Assembly: GCF_008327825.1 (NCBI RefSeq)
Contig: NZ_AP019827.1
Coordinates: forward strand, 1,984,001 to 2,048,000
Reading direction: 5' to 3'
DNA: 64,000 bases
From: Leptotrichia shahii
Lineage (GTDB): Bacteria > Fusobacteriota > Fusobacteriia > Fusobacteriales > Leptotrichiaceae
In this document: piece after piece, positions 51,270-60,086 of the stretch
Layout: each line of letters starts with the position of its first letter
Position numbering within the stretch: position 1 is the stretch's first letter
Position numbers and translations under genes: made by a program
The notes under the pieces: model-generated
Told to the model about the DNA's origin: nothing
The model's input: only the letters and a program-made list of their open reading frames with translations
The model's database searches: none

Positions 51270-53249
51270 TTGTATAATAAAACTGAGAAAATAAAAAAAA
51301 TTATTTCTTATTTAATGATAACTACTATTGTATTACTAATAACATATTTAAATTTTAAAAAATTAAAATTTGTAGAAGATCCAGACATTTGGGCAGAAAT
51401 AAATTATGGAAAAGAAGTTTGGAAAACAAAATCTTTGTTTCCAAATACTTGGATTCCAGCAACTGAGCTTATGTTTTTTCGACCAGCAATAATATATTCC
51501 TTAATTTATGGATTAACGAAAAGATATATTTTATCTTATTCTATTTCTCTCACAATTACATTAGCATTAATAATATGGTCATATATATATATGCTAAAAG
51601 CATATAAATATAAAAATGATGTAATTTTGCCTTCAATTGTATTACTATTGTCCTTTGGTGGAGAATTTAGATCTTTTGCTATTTTAAATTTTCTTCTTTA
51701 TGGTTATTATGGATTTTATACAATTACAACATTTTTAATAATTGGTTTTATTCAAAGAATATATGATGATGAAAAAATAAATAAGTATGTAATTATCTTA
51801 ATATTTATTTTAACTTTTATTTCAGGAATTTCAGGAATAAGAATGTTAATATTCTTATATATTCCTCTACTGATAACATTAATTTTTAATAGATATATTT
51901 TAAAGAATGTGGAAATAAAAACTATTAAATATGGAATATATCTAGTGGCATTAAACATACTAGGTGTTCTGTTAAGCAAAATATTTTTTTCTAATACAAT
52001 AATATTTAAATCCCAAGAAGTATTAACCGTTACCAAATTTTCAGATCTAATAAATATATTTTATGATAATATATCTTCCATACTTTATTCTATTTTAGGA
52101 TGGTCAGGTGGAATGGAAATACAAAGTGCAAAAGCATTTGACATGTTGTTTAAAGGAATTCTATTTCTTTTTGTGATATTATTTATTTATAAAAATAAGG
52201 AAAAATATAAAAAAAATATAGTTGTAACATTTTTTATGATTTATTTGATTATTATATTTGGAATAAAAATTTTAATATATAGTAAAGTATCTAATGGATT
52301 TTATTGGTATTATTACCTAATACCTTGTTTATTCTCTTTTTTAATTTGCGATATCATACAAGAAAAAAAATATAAAAATAAAATGTTTTGTTTAATAGTT
52401 GTGATTTTTTTATCTAATATATTTGCTAGTGACACAGTTTATTTGGAGTATAAAAAAGATAACGAAATCAATGTGATTACAGATTATTTAAAGAATAATA
52501 ACATAGAAGAAGTAGCAACTTTCTTTAATTTATCTGGGAAAATATGGCCTTATTCAGAAGGAAAAATAAAAATAGGACACTGGTATAATAGTATTATAGA
52601 TATTAATGATATTAAACCTTTTTATTGGCTTGGTAATAGTAGTGTTTATAATTTTAAAGATGTACCAACAATAGTTGTTTTAAGTGATGATCAAGAAAAA
52701 ATGCTTTTTAATAATTTAAATTCAAAATTGTATACTAATAAAGCAGAGAAAATATTTGAAACAAAACATTATAAAATTTACAAATTTGATATAAACCCTT
52801 TAGCAGAACTAAGAATTCCTAGAAAAAATGAAGAATTAGAGTTTCCACCCGCTAGTATTTTATCAATTGATTTAAAAAATGGTTATACAGAGGATAAACA
52901 TTCAGTTAATTCTAAAGGATTAGATGGATTTGTTTTTTATGGTCCATATATTGAGATAAAAAAAGGTATATATAATATAGAACTTTATTATGAAACAACA
53001 TTGTTAAGTATTCCAAATAATACTGAAATCGGTTATTTTGATATAATAAGTCATAATGATGATTTGGATATACAAAAAATTACTACTATAGCAAAAGAAA
53101 AAATCATTTTTAATAAATCTAATAATAAAGTTATTCTAAAAAATGTAATACTTTCTGAAAAAAATAATAAAAATGTAGAATTTCGTGTTTATGGATACAA
53201 AGGATATAAATTTAAGATTTATAAAATGAAAATTAAATGTATAAAATAA
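51270..53249 (+). CDS. Large polytopic membrane protein with C-terminal soluble domain, function unknown
   Basis: 659 residues. An N-terminal helix, then roughly ten further transmembrane segments up to about residue 395, followed by an extracytoplasmic or soluble part of about 260 residues. The segment FVEDPDIWAEINYGKEVW after the first helix resembles the first periplasmic loop of GT-C glycosyltransferases, where acidic residues bind the lipid-linked donor. The start is TTG at 51270, eight bases after AGAAAGGA. It may add a side sugar outside the membrane or act as a ligase or polymerase. No confident family. Confidence 0.6.
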   Translation: MYNKTEKIKKIISYLMITTIVLLITYLNFKKLKFVEDPDIWAEINYGKEVWKTKSLFPNTWIPATELMFFRPAIIYSLIYGLTKRYILSYSISLTITLALIIWSYIYMLKAYKYKNDVILPSIVLLLSFGGEFRSFAILNFLLYGYYGFYTITTFLIIGFIQRIYDDEKINKYVIILIFILTFISGISGIRMLIFLYIPLLITLIFNRYILKNVEIKTIKYGIYLVALNILGVLLSKIFFSNTIIFKSQEVLTVTKFSDLINIFYDNISSILYSILGWSGGMEIQSAKAFDMLFKGILFLFVILFIYKNKEKYKKNIVVTFFMIYLIIIFGIKILIYSKVSNGFYWYYYLIPCLFSFLICDIIQEKKYKNKMFCLIVVIFLSNIFASDTVYLEYKKDNEINVITDYLKNNNIEEVATFFNLSGKIWPYSEGKIKIGHWYNSIIDINDIKPFYWLGNSSVYNFKDVPTIVVLSDDQEKMLFNNLNSKLYTNKAEKIFETKHYKIYKFDINPLAELRIPRKNEELEFPPASILSIDLKNGYTEDKHSVNSKGLDGFVFYGPYIEIKKGIYNIELYYETTLLSIPNNTEIGYFDIISHNDDLDIQKITTIAKEKIIFNKSNNKVILKNVILSEKNNKNVEFRVYGYKGYKFKIYKMKIKCIK

Positions 53250-53282
53250 TTGTTATTTATGAAGAAATCTAATGAAAGGAGC

Positions 53283-53318
53283 ATGTTTTTAAAATTATCT
53301 ATTAATTTATTTACATGA
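53283..53318 (+). CDS. short upstream reading frame (11 codons), possible leader peptide
   Basis: ATG 53283 follows a strong ribosome site (GAAAGGAG) and encodes MFLKLSINLFT before TGA. The glycosyltransferase start at 53326 is seven bases later and has no good ribosome site itself, so translation may be coupled through this frame. It could also be chance in AT-rich sequence. Confidence 0.25.
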   Translation: MFLKLSINLFT

Positions 53319-53325
53319 AGATAAA

Positions 53326-54114
53326 ATGAAAGAAAAAATATTACTATTTATACCAATGTATAATTGTAAAAATCAAATAACAAGAGTATTGCAACAAATT
53401 GATGATACAGTAAAAGAGTTGGTTACAGAGGTTATAGTTGTTGATAATGGAAGTACTGATGGTGGTAGAAAGGCAGTATTAGAATATATAAAAAACACAA
53501 ATAATACTGGTTTTATAAAATTATTAAAAAATAGAGAAAATTATAATTTAGGTGGTTCTCAAAAAGTTGCCTTTTCATATGCAGTAGAAAATAATTTTGA
53601 TTATTTTATTATTCTTCACGGAGATGATCAAGGTAATATTCATGATTTAGTGCCTTATTTAAAATCAGGGGAATATAAACAATATGATCGTTTTCTGGGT
53701 TCAAGATTTATGAAAGGATCTAAGATACAAGGATATTCTAAATTTAGAACTTTTGGAAATAGAGTTTATAATTTAATCTTTTCAATATTTTTAGGGAGAA
53801 AACTTTATGATTTAGGTGCAGGATTAAATTGTTATAAAGTAAAGATTTTGAAAAATAAATTTTACATCAAGTTTCCTGACAGCTTAATGTTTGATTATAT
53901 TATGCTTATGGCAAGTTCATACTATAAACATAATATAAAATTTTTTCCAATAACTTGGAGAGAAGACGATCAAGTATCAAATGTTAGAATGTTAAATCAA
54001 GCAATTACAACTTTAAAATATTTATTTTCTTTTTTCTTTAATAAAAAAAGTATAGAAACTAAAGAGTTTAGAAAAAAAATAATAGATAACTATGAAGCTA
54101 CGGAGGTAAAATAA
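53326..54114 (+). CDS. Dolichyl-phosphate-mannose-synthase-like GT2 glycosyltransferase
   Basis: 262 residues. GT-A motifs FIPMYNCKNQI, VIVVDNGSTDGG, the HGDDQGN (DxD site) and GSRFMKGSK match polyprenyl-phosphate glycosyltransferase-like GT2 proteins. It may charge undecaprenyl phosphate with a sugar for extracytoplasmic transfer by GT-C enzymes such as the gene upstream, or add a chain sugar directly. A GtrA-type gene lies downstream (57192), consistent with a glycosyl-lipid route. One base separates it from the GDPD-like gene. Confidence 0.85.
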   Translation: MKEKILLFIPMYNCKNQITRVLQQIDDTVKELVTEVIVVDNGSTDGGRKAVLEYIKNTNNTGFIKLLKNRENYNLGGSQKVAFSYAVENNFDYFIILHGDDQGNIHDLVPYLKSGEYKQYDRFLGSRFMKGSKIQGYSKFRTFGNRVYNLIFSIFLGRKLYDLGAGLNCYKVKILKNKFYIKFPDSLMFDYIMLMASSYYKHNIKFFPITWREDDQVSNVRMLNQAITTLKYLFSFFFNKKSIETKEFRKKIIDNYEATEVK

Positions 54115-54115
54115 A

Positions 54116-54760
54116 ATGATAATACTAGCTCATAGAGGATATTGGGAAAAATTGTCTGAAAGAAACACAGAAGAAGCCTTAAAAAAAGCATTTGCAAAAG
54201 GTTATGGAATCGAATCAGATATTCGTGATTACGATGGGAAATTAGTTATATCCCATGATCCAGCAAACAAAAATTGTATGCCTGCAGAAGAACTTTTTAA
54301 AGAACTTGCAAAATACAATAATAAACTTTGTTTTGCTATAAATATAAAAGCGGATGGATTAGGAGAAGAATTATCAAAACTTTTGAAGAAAAATAATATA
54401 ACAAATTATTTCTGTTTTGATATGTCTGTACCTCAAATGATATATTATTGTGAGAATAATTTTAATGTCTTTGCTAGACAAAGTGAATATGAGTCTGAGC
54501 CTTTATCATTATATAAAGAATCTCAGGGTGTCTGGATAGATGCTTTTTATGATGACAGCTGGATAACAGAAGAATTAATTTCAAAACATATAAAAAATGG
54601 TAAAAAAATATGTTTAGTTTCACCAGAGTTACACTCTTTTCCATATTTAGAATTTTGGAAAAAGTTAAAAAGTTTTGATATAGACTATTCTAAAATTATA
54701 TTATGTACAGATGTGCCTGATGAAGCAAACGAATTTTTTAATAAGGAGTTGATTGGATAA
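54116..54760 (+). CDS. Glycerophosphodiester-phosphodiesterase-like protein
   Basis: 214 residues, GDPD TIM-barrel type without a signal peptide, so cytoplasmic. The catalytic pattern is kept: AHRG (His6), IESDI (Glu33, Asp35, metal ligands) and SHDP (His47). It overlaps the following HAD gene by one base (TAATG). Five genes from here to 57187 form a tightly packed block. In such a place it could release or transfer a phosphodiester-linked polyol substituent; substrate unknown. Confidence 0.8.
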   Translation: MIILAHRGYWEKLSERNTEEALKKAFAKGYGIESDIRDYDGKLVISHDPANKNCMPAEELFKELAKYNNKLCFAINIKADGLGEELSKLLKKNNITNYFCFDMSVPQMIYYCENNFNVFARQSEYESEPLSLYKESQGVWIDAFYDDSWITEELISKHIKNGKKICLVSPELHSFPYLEFWKKLKSFDIDYSKIILCTDVPDEANEFFNKELIG

Positions 54761-55422
54761 TGATAAAAGCTATTATTTTTGATATGGATGGAGTACTTAT
54801 AGAAGCAAAAGATTGGCATTATGAAGCTTTAAATAAGGCTTTATCTCTTTTCGGATATGAAATAAGCAGATATGATCATTTAGTTACTTACGATGGCTTA
54901 CCAACATCAAAGAAACTTGAAATGTTAAGTATGGAAAGAGGATTGCCAAGAAAATTACATAAATTTATAAATGAATTAAAACAGCAATATACTGTAGATA
55001 AAATTTTTACAGATTGCTTTCCTATGTTTCATCATGAATATGCTTTGGCAAAATTAAAAAGTGAAGGATATAAATTAGCTGTTGGATCTAATTCTATAAG
55101 AAATACAATAGATTTGATGATGCAAAAAAGCAATTTAAAGGAATATTTAGATTTCTTTTTAAGTAATCAAGATGTAAAAAAAGGTAAACCAGATCCTGAA
55201 ATTTATAATAAAGCAATAGAAAGATTAGGGTTAAAACCAGAAGAATGTTTGATTGTAGAAGATAATTTTAATGGAATTGCTGCAGCAAAAGCATCAGGAG
55301 CTCATGTAATGGAAGTGGAAACAGTTTATGATGTAAATTATGAAAATATAAAAGCACATATCAAAAAAGCTGAAGAGGGGGGTAATATAAATGAAAATAA
55401 TAGTTCCTATGGGTGGAGATAA
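54760..55422 (+). CDS. HAD-superfamily hydrolase (beta-phosphoglucomutase/phosphatase type)
   Basis: 220 residues. Motif I IIFDMDGVLIEAKD (Asp nucleophile and acid/base Asp), the helical cap with HYEALNKALSLFG, motif II SNS in AVGSNSIRN and motif IV VEDNFNGIAAAKASG. Either a sugar-phosphate phosphatase or a phosphomutase. It starts in the stop codon of the GDPD-like gene and overlaps the next gene by 32 bases, so translation is tightly coupled. Presumably prepares a phosphorylated precursor for the nucleotidyltransferases downstream. Confidence 0.85.
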   Translation: MIKAIIFDMDGVLIEAKDWHYEALNKALSLFGYEISRYDHLVTYDGLPTSKKLEMLSMERGLPRKLHKFINELKQQYTVDKIFTDCFPMFHHEYALAKLKSEGYKLAVGSNSIRNTIDLMMQKSNLKEYLDFFLSNQDVKKGKPDPEIYNKAIERLGLKPEECLIVEDNFNGIAAAKASGAHVMEVETVYDVNYENIKAHIKKAEEGGNINENNSSYGWR

Positions 55423-56113
55423 CGAAAGTATCACAACACAATATATGCGTTCATTATATGAAATAGAAAAGAAAACAGTATTGCAGCATGTTTATGAACA
55501 TTTATCAAAAATAGATAATGCTGAATTTATATTTATTGTAAAAAGGGAAGATGTTTCAAAATATCATGTGGATGATATGTTAAAATTATTAGTACCAAAT
55601 GTAAAAGTAATTATAGCTGAAGGAGAAACGAAAGGAGCAATATGTACTTGTTTATTAGCTGTAGACAAAATTAATGATGAAGAGCCTTTGATTGTTGTTG
55701 GTGTTGATCAAGTGTTAAATATTAACTTGAATGAAGTTGTAAATAATTTTATTAAAAATGATTACGATGCTGGAACAATTATTTTTGAAGATATTCATCC
55801 AAAATGGTCTTATGTAAAATTAGATGAAAGTGGACTTGTTATACAGGCTGCAGAAAAAAGACCGATAAGTAAAAATGCAACTACAGGATTTTATTATTAT
55901 AAAAAAGCAAAAGATTTTCTTGATTCAGCTACTACTATGATAAAAAAAGGAGCTAGTGTAAATGGTGTTTATTATGTTGCACCTTCATTAAATGAAATGG
56001 TTTTAAAACAGAAAAAAATTGGAGCTTATAAAGTTGATAAATCAAATTATTTTAATTTAAAAAAACAAAGAGGAAGAGAAGAATATGAAGATTATTTAAA
56101 AGGAGAAAAATAA
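55391..56113 (+). CDS. Nucleotidyltransferase-fold protein with degenerate active-site loop
   Basis: 240 residues, clearly paralogous to the gene at 56447: both have PKWS(Y/F)(V/I)K, VNGVYYVAP or VNGEYYVAP, and a VDQ or SDQ metal-site region. But the signature N-terminal loop (GxGxR...PKP in the paralogue) is replaced by VPMGGDNESITTQYMRSLYEI, so the nucleotide-binding loop and the key Lys are gone. It may be a non-catalytic partner or act on an unusual substrate. It starts 32 bases within the HAD gene and its stop overlaps the cupin start. Confidence 0.75.
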   Translation: MKIIVPMGGDNESITTQYMRSLYEIEKKTVLQHVYEHLSKIDNAEFIFIVKREDVSKYHVDDMLKLLVPNVKVIIAEGETKGAICTCLLAVDKINDEEPLIVVGVDQVLNINLNEVVNNFIKNDYDAGTIIFEDIHPKWSYVKLDESGLVIQAAEKRPISKNATTGFYYYKKAKDFLDSATTMIKKGASVNGVYYVAPSLNEMVLKQKKIGAYKVDKSNYFNLKKQRGREEYEDYLKGEK

Positions 56114-56442
56114 TGAAAGTATCACACATTAACGAAATGAAAGGTGGATGGTTTATAGGAAATTTTGAACCGACACTTTATAAAACGAATGATACTGAAG
56201 TAGCGGTAAAAGAATACAAAACAGGAGATTATGGTGTAAGACATTATCATAAAATAGCAACGGAATTAACAGTGATAGTTAGGGGAACTGTTAAAATGAA
56301 TGATGTTGAATATAATGAAGGAAGTATTATAATTATGGAACCTGGGGAAAAAACGGACTTTTTAGCAGTAACAGATACAATAACTGTTGTTGTAAAACTT
56401 CCAGGTGTAAATAATGATAAATATATTGATAAAGGAGAGTAA
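56113..56442 (+). CDS. Small cupin-fold protein
   Basis: 109 residues consisting of one double-stranded beta-helix. Candidate metal ligands are in VRHYHKIATELTVI (His, His, Glu) and the second motif EGSIIIMEPGEKTDF lacks its usual His. The start overlaps the end of the previous gene. Could be an isomerase of an activated sugar or a sensor; the family is too broad for a function. Its position between the two paralogous transferase genes ties it to their pathway. Confidence 0.7.
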   Translation: MKVSHINEMKGGWFIGNFEPTLYKTNDTEVAVKEYKTGDYGVRHYHKIATELTVIVRGTVKMNDVEYNEGSIIIMEPGEKTDFLAVTDTITVVVKLPGVNNDKYIDKGE

Positions 56443-56446
56443 TAGA

Positions 56447-57187
56447 ATGCTGAATATAGTAGTTCCTATGGCAGGAAGAGGAAGCAGATTTGCAAATGCA
56501 GGATACGATTTACCAAAACCATTAATAATGGTTCATGATAAACCGATGATACAATATGTTACAAATAATATAAGACCCAAAAAAGAACACAGATTTATAT
56601 ATCTTTGTTTACAGGAACATATCGAAAAATATGATTTAATAAACAAATTGGAAGAAATTTCACCAAATTGTATTATCGTTCCTGTTGATAGAGTAACAGA
56701 AGGAGCGGCTTGTACTGTTTTATTGGCAGAAAAATATATAAATAATGACGACGAGATGATGATAGCAAATTCGGATCAATATGTAGATATTGATATAAAT
56801 GATTATATCAAAGCTCAAGAGGGATATGATGGGCTTATCATGACAATGAAGGCTGATGATCCAAAATGGTCGTTTATAAAATACGATGAAAATAATTTGG
56901 TAACAGATGTTCAGGAAAAAGTGGTAATATCTGATGAGGCTACAGTTGGAATATATAATTTTGCTAAAGGATCAGATTTTGTGAAATATGCAAAACAAAT
57001 GATAGAAAAGGAAATCCGTGTAAATGGTGAGTATTATGTAGCTCCAGTATATAATGAAATGATAAAAGATGGGAAAAAAATAACATTTTATAATATTGGA
57101 AGTGAAAATAATGGAATGTACGGTTTAGGGATACCAGCAGATTTGAATAAATTTTTAAAAAATCCTATTTCAAAGAAAGAATTTTAA
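56447..57187 (+). CDS. Nucleotidyltransferase (sugar- or polyol-phosphate) of the NTP-transferase family
   Basis: 246 residues from the ATG at 56447 behind AAAGGAG; the frame runs further upstream through the cupin stop but without a ribosome site. The family loop VVPMAGRGSRFANAGYDLPKP is intact, and the NSDQYVDIDIND metal site and PKWSFIKYDEN follow. It should activate a phosphorylated precursor to an NDP derivative. With the HAD, GDPD-like and cupin genes upstream it probably serves one pathway; the product is not identifiable by sequence. Confidence 0.82.
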   Translation: MLNIVVPMAGRGSRFANAGYDLPKPLIMVHDKPMIQYVTNNIRPKKEHRFIYLCLQEHIEKYDLINKLEEISPNCIIVPVDRVTEGAACTVLLAEKYINNDDEMMIANSDQYVDIDINDYIKAQEGYDGLIMTMKADDPKWSFIKYDENNLVTDVQEKVVISDEATVGIYNFAKGSDFVKYAKQMIEKEIRVNGEYYVAPVYNEMIKDGKKITFYNIGSENNGMYGLGIPADLNKFLKNPISKKEF

Positions 57188-57191
57188 AATA

Positions 57192-57602
57192 ATGAAAAAA
57201 TTAATAATACAATTTTTTAAATTTTTATTGATTTCAGGAACGGGATGGTTAATAGATACAACAATATATACAATATTAACTGTTATACTTAAATATAATG
57301 TGATTTTTTCAAATATATTAAGTTCTATTCCTGCGATAACTTTTGTATTTTTTGTGTCTACAAGAAAAATATTTTTAACACATATAGGAAAATTCAGTTT
57401 AAAACAGAAATATCTAATATATATTTTATATCAGATAATTTTGATAGTAACAGTTTCGATAATTGGACAAATGTTGTATAATATTTCAGAACCTCTTTTG
57501 AATAATAAAGGTTTACTAAAGATAATAATAAAATTAACAATAACTCCAATTACGATGATAACTAATTTTTTTGTTATGAAGTTTTTGGCAGAAAAATTAT
57601 AA
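57192..57602 (+). CDS. GtrA-family membrane protein
   Basis: 136 residues with four transmembrane helices; FLLISGTGWLIDTTIYTIL is the GtrA signature. GtrA-type proteins are thought to move undecaprenyl-phosphate-linked sugars across the membrane for O-antigen or wall glycosylation. Fits the polyprenyl-phosphate glycosyltransferase at 53326 and the possible GT-C enzyme at 51270. Starts four bases after the nucleotidyltransferase. Confidence 0.85.
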   Translation: MKKLIIQFFKFLLISGTGWLIDTTIYTILTVILKYNVIFSNILSSIPAITFVFFVSTRKIFLTHIGKFSLKQKYLIYILYQIILIVTVSIIGQMLYNISEPLLNNKGLLKIIIKLTITPITMITNFFVMKFLAEKL

Positions 57603-57678
57603 TTTTTAGAATTTATTATTAGAAATATAAGAGATGTTTTAAACTTTAAAAATTAAATTATGAAAAAGGCGATTATAT

Positions 57679-58737
57679 ATGAGAAAATTTAAAGCGTTAG
57701 AAAGTTTAAGGTTTTTTGCAGCGATATCAGTTGCATTATTACATATTTTTGGTATTTATGGTAAAGGTAATTTGATTCCATATTCTTTTATTTTATCTGT
57801 TGATTTTTTCTTTGTTTTGAGTGGATTTGTAATAACATATAAAGAATCAAAAAATAAAAATAGTTTAGATTATACAAAAGAATTTGTATATGGAAGAGTT
57901 ATTAGGCTTTTAATACCATATATGTTAATAATTTTATTCTATTATTTATTTTTTAATAAATTTTTTTTGAAACGACATATAACATTGTTACAAGGATTTA
58001 TAGAACTTTTTCTTTTGCAAATTATGGGATTAAATATAAATAACATTGCAAATTTAAGTATTTTAGATACTGGATTAGTAGCATGGGCTGTTGGATTAGA
58101 ATTATACATAGGAAATTTTTATTTTCCATTTGTTCATTATATCAAAAAGAAAAGTAAAGTTTTACTATTTCTTTTATGTACGATAATATTTATAGTCTCC
58201 TTAAGTATTATTACTCATAATTCTGATAGATTTTTAGATGTTCATTATCAAGAGTGGCATGGAATTCCTTTAGGAATTTTTAGAATATTAGTTTCTTACA
58301 GTATTGGAACTATATCGGCATTAATTTACAATAAAATAAAAGAAATAAAATTAATATATAATGAAAATTTAGTTTATAGTGGTTTAGAATTGATAATCTG
58401 TCTGATATTATTTAGATATTACGGGAAAATAGATTATTATAGAGAAAATGAATATTTATTTCCTGTAATTGCAGGATTAATGATTATAGTTTTTGCACAA
58501 GAAAAAGGGATTTTATCTAATATTCTAAAAAAAATATATTATTTGGGGTCATTAAGTTATTCGATATATTTGTTGCATCCTATTTATATAGGAATCTTCA
58601 AATATTTTAATATGGAATTAGACATCTACTTAATTATTATTTATTTAGTTTGTATTATGTTAGGCTCTTTTTTATTTTATATAAATATAGAAAAATTTAT
58701 AATAAAGTTTAAATATGATATAAAAAATAAATATTAA
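57679..58737 (+). CDS. Acyltransferase-3 family membrane protein (O-acetylation)
   Basis: 352 residues, about ten transmembrane helices. N-terminal FKALESLRFFAAISVALLH (catalytic His region) and FFFVLSGFVITYKES with RVIRLLIPY are the family motifs; a second His is in HYQEWHG. It probably O-acetylates the surface polysaccharide using a cytoplasmic acyl donor. Separated from the GtrA gene by 76 bases, from the next gene by 232. Confidence 0.9.
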   Translation: MRKFKALESLRFFAAISVALLHIFGIYGKGNLIPYSFILSVDFFFVLSGFVITYKESKNKNSLDYTKEFVYGRVIRLLIPYMLIILFYYLFFNKFFLKRHITLLQGFIELFLLQIMGLNINNIANLSILDTGLVAWAVGLELYIGNFYFPFVHYIKKKSKVLLFLLCTIIFIVSLSIITHNSDRFLDVHYQEWHGIPLGIFRILVSYSIGTISALIYNKIKEIKLIYNENLVYSGLELIICLILFRYYGKIDYYRENEYLFPVIAGLMIIVFAQEKGILSNILKKIYYLGSLSYSIYLLHPIYIGIFKYFNMELDIYLIIIYLVCIMLGSFLFYINIEKFIIKFKYDIKNKY

Positions 58738-58805
58738 AACTATAATAATTAGATATACAATAATACTGTTAATGAATATAGCAATAATTTAGGAAATTGA
58801 TATCA

Positions 58806-58898
58806 ATGAAAATGGAAAAATTGTATTTAAATCTTCTACAAAGAGCAAAAGAAAATTATTCAAATAATAGCGATTTTAAAGATAATAAATTATTTTAA
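58806..58898 (+). CDS. 30-codon orphan reading frame in the gap after the acyltransferase
   Basis: ATG 58806 encodes MKMEKLYLNLLQRAKENY and ends NKLF. A weak ribosome site (TAGGAAA) lies about 10 bases upstream. It has no recognisable motif and may be a remnant or chance. Confidence 0.2.
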   Translation: MKMEKLYLNLLQRAKENYSNNSDFKDNKLF

Positions 58899-58969
58899 CT
58901 AAATATATAAAGTTATAATTATTATAAAAAAGTCATATTTTTGAAAAATATAAAGAAAGAATATAAAAC

Positions 58970-60073
58970 ATGAATAAAAAAATAATAATAATTTCCGCTA
59001 TCAATTTCAGTGAAGGCGGGCCCTTAACAATTTACAAAGAATGCTTAAAATATCTTGAAGAAAACTTCCTGGAAGAATATAGAATAATAGCATTAGTTCA
59101 CGACAGAAATTTATTTTCAGAGTATGAATCAAAAATAGAATTTATGGAATTTAAGGATTCTAAAAAAAGTTACTTAAAAAGACTATATTATGAATATATT
59201 TTTTTTAAAAAGTTGTCGAAAAAATTGAAACCGTATTTGTGGCTTTCATTACATGATATGACACCAAATGTAGCAGCTGATAAAAGAGTTGTGTATTGTC
59301 ATAATCCAATGATGTTTTATAAGATGACAAAAGAAGAAAGAAAAAAATCGTTTAAATTATTTCTTTTTTCAAAATTTTATAAATATATCTATAAAATAAA
59401 CATAAAGAAAAATAACTATGTTATCGTTCAGCAGAATTGGATAAGAAAAGAATTTAAGAAAGCTTTTGGAATAGAAAATATCATTGTTGCACACCCGGAA
59501 GTTAATCTGGAAGCTTTAAAAATAGATAAAAATATTGAAATTGAGAAAAATAGTTTTATTTATCCCAGCTTTCCAAGAGTCTTTAAAAATTTTGAGGTGA
59601 TTTGCAAGGCATCTGAAATTCTGGAGAATAAAAATATTAAGAACTTCAAGGTTTATTTGACAATAGATGGCAGTGAAAATATTTATTCAAAAGAAATAGT
59701 TGAAAAATACAAAAAACAAGAATGTGTCAAATTTATTGGACTACAGTCAAGAAAAAATCTAATGAATTACTACAATAAGACAGAAACAGTTATATTTCCA
59801 TCTAAGATTGAAACATGGGGATTACCTGTTACTGAGGCAAAAGCGTTTAAGAAAAAGCTGATTTTAGCAGATTTACCTTATGCACATGAAACATTGGGAA
59901 ACTATGAAGATGTATTTTTCTTTAATCCTGATTCAGCTGAAGAACTAGCTTTGAAAATGGAATCTGTTATTAACAAAAAAAATATTAGTTTTGACGGAAA
60001 TATATGTAAGAAGATAGAACAACCTTATTCTAATAGCTGGAGAGAACTTTTTGAGATAATTTTAAAAAAATAA
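58970..60073 (+). CDS. Glycosyltransferase (GT-B, family 4-like)
   Basis: 367 residues, GT-B fold. N-terminal IIIISAINFSEGGPLTIYKEC and the C-terminal donor site PSKIETWGLPVTEAKAFKKKLILADLPYA (E-x7-E-like arrangement). Similar to transferases that add sugars to polysaccharide repeats. One base separates it from the next transferase gene. Confidence 0.85.
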   Translation: MNKKIIIISAINFSEGGPLTIYKECLKYLEENFLEEYRIIALVHDRNLFSEYESKIEFMEFKDSKKSYLKRLYYEYIFFKKLSKKLKPYLWLSLHDMTPNVAADKRVVYCHNPMMFYKMTKEERKKSFKLFLFSKFYKYIYKINIKKNNYVIVQQNWIRKEFKKAFGIENIIVAHPEVNLEALKIDKNIEIEKNSFIYPSFPRVFKNFEVICKASEILENKNIKNFKVYLTIDGSENIYSKEIVEKYKKQECVKFIGLQSRKNLMNYYNKTETVIFPSKIETWGLPVTEAKAFKKKLILADLPYAHETLGNYEDVFFFNPDSAEELALKMESVINKKNISFDGNICKKIEQPYSNSWRELFEIILKK

Positions 60074-60086
60074 TATGGAGAAAAAT

